Positions 63,196 through 64,000 of a DNA stretch of 64,000 nt are shown here, in pieces. The stretch covers positions 1,604,501 to 1,668,500 of the forward strand of contig NZ_AP019782.1 of assembly GCF_019669985.1 (NCBI RefSeq), given 5' to 3'. Under the pieces are notes generated by a model that had not been told where the DNA came from, did not search any database, and saw only the letters and a list, made by a program, of their open reading frames with translations. This stretch comes from Methylogaea oryzae. GTDB taxonomy: Bacteria; Pseudomonadota; Gammaproteobacteria; Methylococcales; Methylococcaceae. The first letter of the stretch is position 1. Every line of letters begins with the position of its first letter. The translations under genes and the position numbers were made by a program.

Positions 63196-64000
63196 CTAAT
63201 AGCGAACCAACGTGCCGTTTTGCACGGAGCTCAAATGCCAGCAACCGTCTTTTTTCAGCTCCAGCACCGCGTCCAGTTCCAGCACCGCGTCGTAGTTTTC
63301 CAGCCGGTCGTCGCGGTCACGCTTGCCGTGCCGGCCGGTGGTGAGGTAGCTGATCGAACGGCGGGACAGCAGCTCCAGCACCTTGTCCACATCCTCCTGG
63401 CTAAGCGCGTGGCCGATCCTTTCCAGGAAGGCGAATCGGGGCGACGCCAGGAACAAGCGGGCGAAAGCGATTAACTGCTGCTCGCCCAGGGACAGCATGT
63501 CGTTCCACTCGTGGGGCGTGTCCAAGTCGCCCGCTCGCGTCAGCACCGCTTCCAGATTCAAGGCGCACAGGTCGGCGATGATGCGTTCGTCGGATATTTC
63601 GTGCTCGTGCCCGGTTCTGACCAGCAATTCTCGCAGGGTGACGTGGGGCAGATAGGGCCTTTCCGGCAGGAAATAAATTTCGCCGAACGGCGGGCGTATG
63701 ATTTTTCCGCTGCCGGCGCTCCAGATGCCGGCCGTGGCGCGGAACAGGGCGACTTTGGCGTCTTCGTTGGAGCCGGAAATGAGCACTCGGGTGCCGAAAG
63801 GCACGGAGAAAGTGAGGTCGGTGACGAGCGGACGGCCGTCGTGGGGCGATTGCAGCGATACGCCTTGGAACGCCACCTGATCCCTTTCCTCGCTCACTTC
63901 CAGACCGCCCACCATCACCGATTGCCCGGCGGTCGCCGCCGCCGTGGAGGCGGACGTCACGATCGCCGGGATGGGGCAGCTGTCGCCCCGGTCGATGGCT
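63196..64000 (-). CDS. ABC transporter with degenerate ATPase domain (5' part beyond window)
   Basis: Only the C-terminal 268 residues are visible; the frame is open to the window edge, so the GTG at 63960 is not the start. The nucleotide-binding domain follows the layout of ABC_membrane_2 (BacA/SbmA- or ABCD-like) exporters, with VSLQSPHDGRPLVTDLTFSV before the P-loop. The Walker A reads GSNEDAKV rather than GxxGxGK(S/T), the signature is LSLGEQQ, and the Walker B region reads FAFLERIGHAL without the Asp-Glu pair. ATP hydrolysis is therefore doubtful. It is co-transcribed with the degenerate GGDEF protein. Confidence 0.8.
   Translation of the reverse strand, partial: AIDRGDSCPIPAIVTSASTAAATAGQSVMVGGLEVSEERDQVAFQGVSLQSPHDGRPLVTDLTFSVPFGTRVLISGSNEDAKVALFRATAGIWSAGSGKIIRPPFGEIYFLPERPYLPHVTLRELLVRTGHEHEISDERIIADLCALNLEAVLTRAGDLDTPHEWNDMLSLGEQQLIAFARLFLASPRFAFLERIGHALSQEDVDKVLELLSRRSISYLTTGRHGKRDRDDRLENYDAVLELDAVLELKKDGCWHLSSVQNGTLVRY

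Overview
The window is GC-rich gammaproteobacterial chromosomal DNA with dense, well-spaced genes and Shine-Dalgarno-type starts. A serine-glyoxylate aminotransferase, hydroxypyruvate reductase and glycerate kinase sit together (6.5-9.8 kb). This serine-cycle-like set, with a Rieske oxygenase and a sterol-desaturase-type hydroxylase, suggests a methylotroph, perhaps a type I methanotroph of the Methylococcaceae. That placement is inference; no methane or methanol dehydrogenase gene lies in the window.

Layout. 0-4.9 kb: 3' part of galE, small lipoproteins, a PIG-L deacetylase, an SLT lytic transglycosylase and a VF530-type protein. 4.9-9.8 kb (minus): serine-cycle enzymes in one run with a DUF4160/DUF2442 pair and a Rieske oxygenase. 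10-18.5 kb (minus): a coupled signalling operon, giant hybrid kinase (with a 3 x 372 bp PAS triplication), CheR, CheB, then REC-PAS-GGDEF-EAL. 18.7 kb: tRNA-Thr(TGT). 18.86-28.97 kb: an accessory segment bounded by outward-facing, identical 27-bp IS3-type ends. It holds a frameshifted IS3 element, an operon of ABC-type binding protein, hybrid kinase/diguanylate cyclase and TonB-dependent receptor, and a decayed IS21 element. 29.1-35.6 kb: a photosensory operon with CheB-CheR-PAS-GGDEF-EAL, a kinase-less bacteriophytochrome and a heme oxygenase. 35.7-44.5 kb: lytic transglycosylase, membrane diguanylate cyclase, ABC exporter, nucleoside phosphorylase, methyltransferase, ferredoxin and htpG.

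44.8-53.6 kb is a blue-light/redox region: SRPBCC protein, short LOV protein, sterol-desaturase-type hydroxylase, MsrP/MsrQ, a 1216-residue fusion (membrane DoxX-like region, NDH-2-like flavoprotein, cNMP-binding domain, BLUF, and a cyclase domain related to photoactivated adenylyl cyclases but lacking key catalytic residues), and a DNA photolyase. 54-64 kb: a protein of unknown function, a GH94 phosphorylase, a PutP transporter fused to a VanX-type dipeptidase, a rhomboid protease, a degenerate GGDEF membrane protein and a degenerate ABC ATPase that runs off the end.

Taken together the window is rich in light sensing (phytochrome, LOV, BLUF, photolyase) and in c-di-GMP signalling (four intact GGDEF proteins and one degenerate). 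The strongest candidates for new biology are the BLUF/pseudo-cyclase/NDH-2 fusion, the split phytochrome operon and the PutP-VanX fusion.
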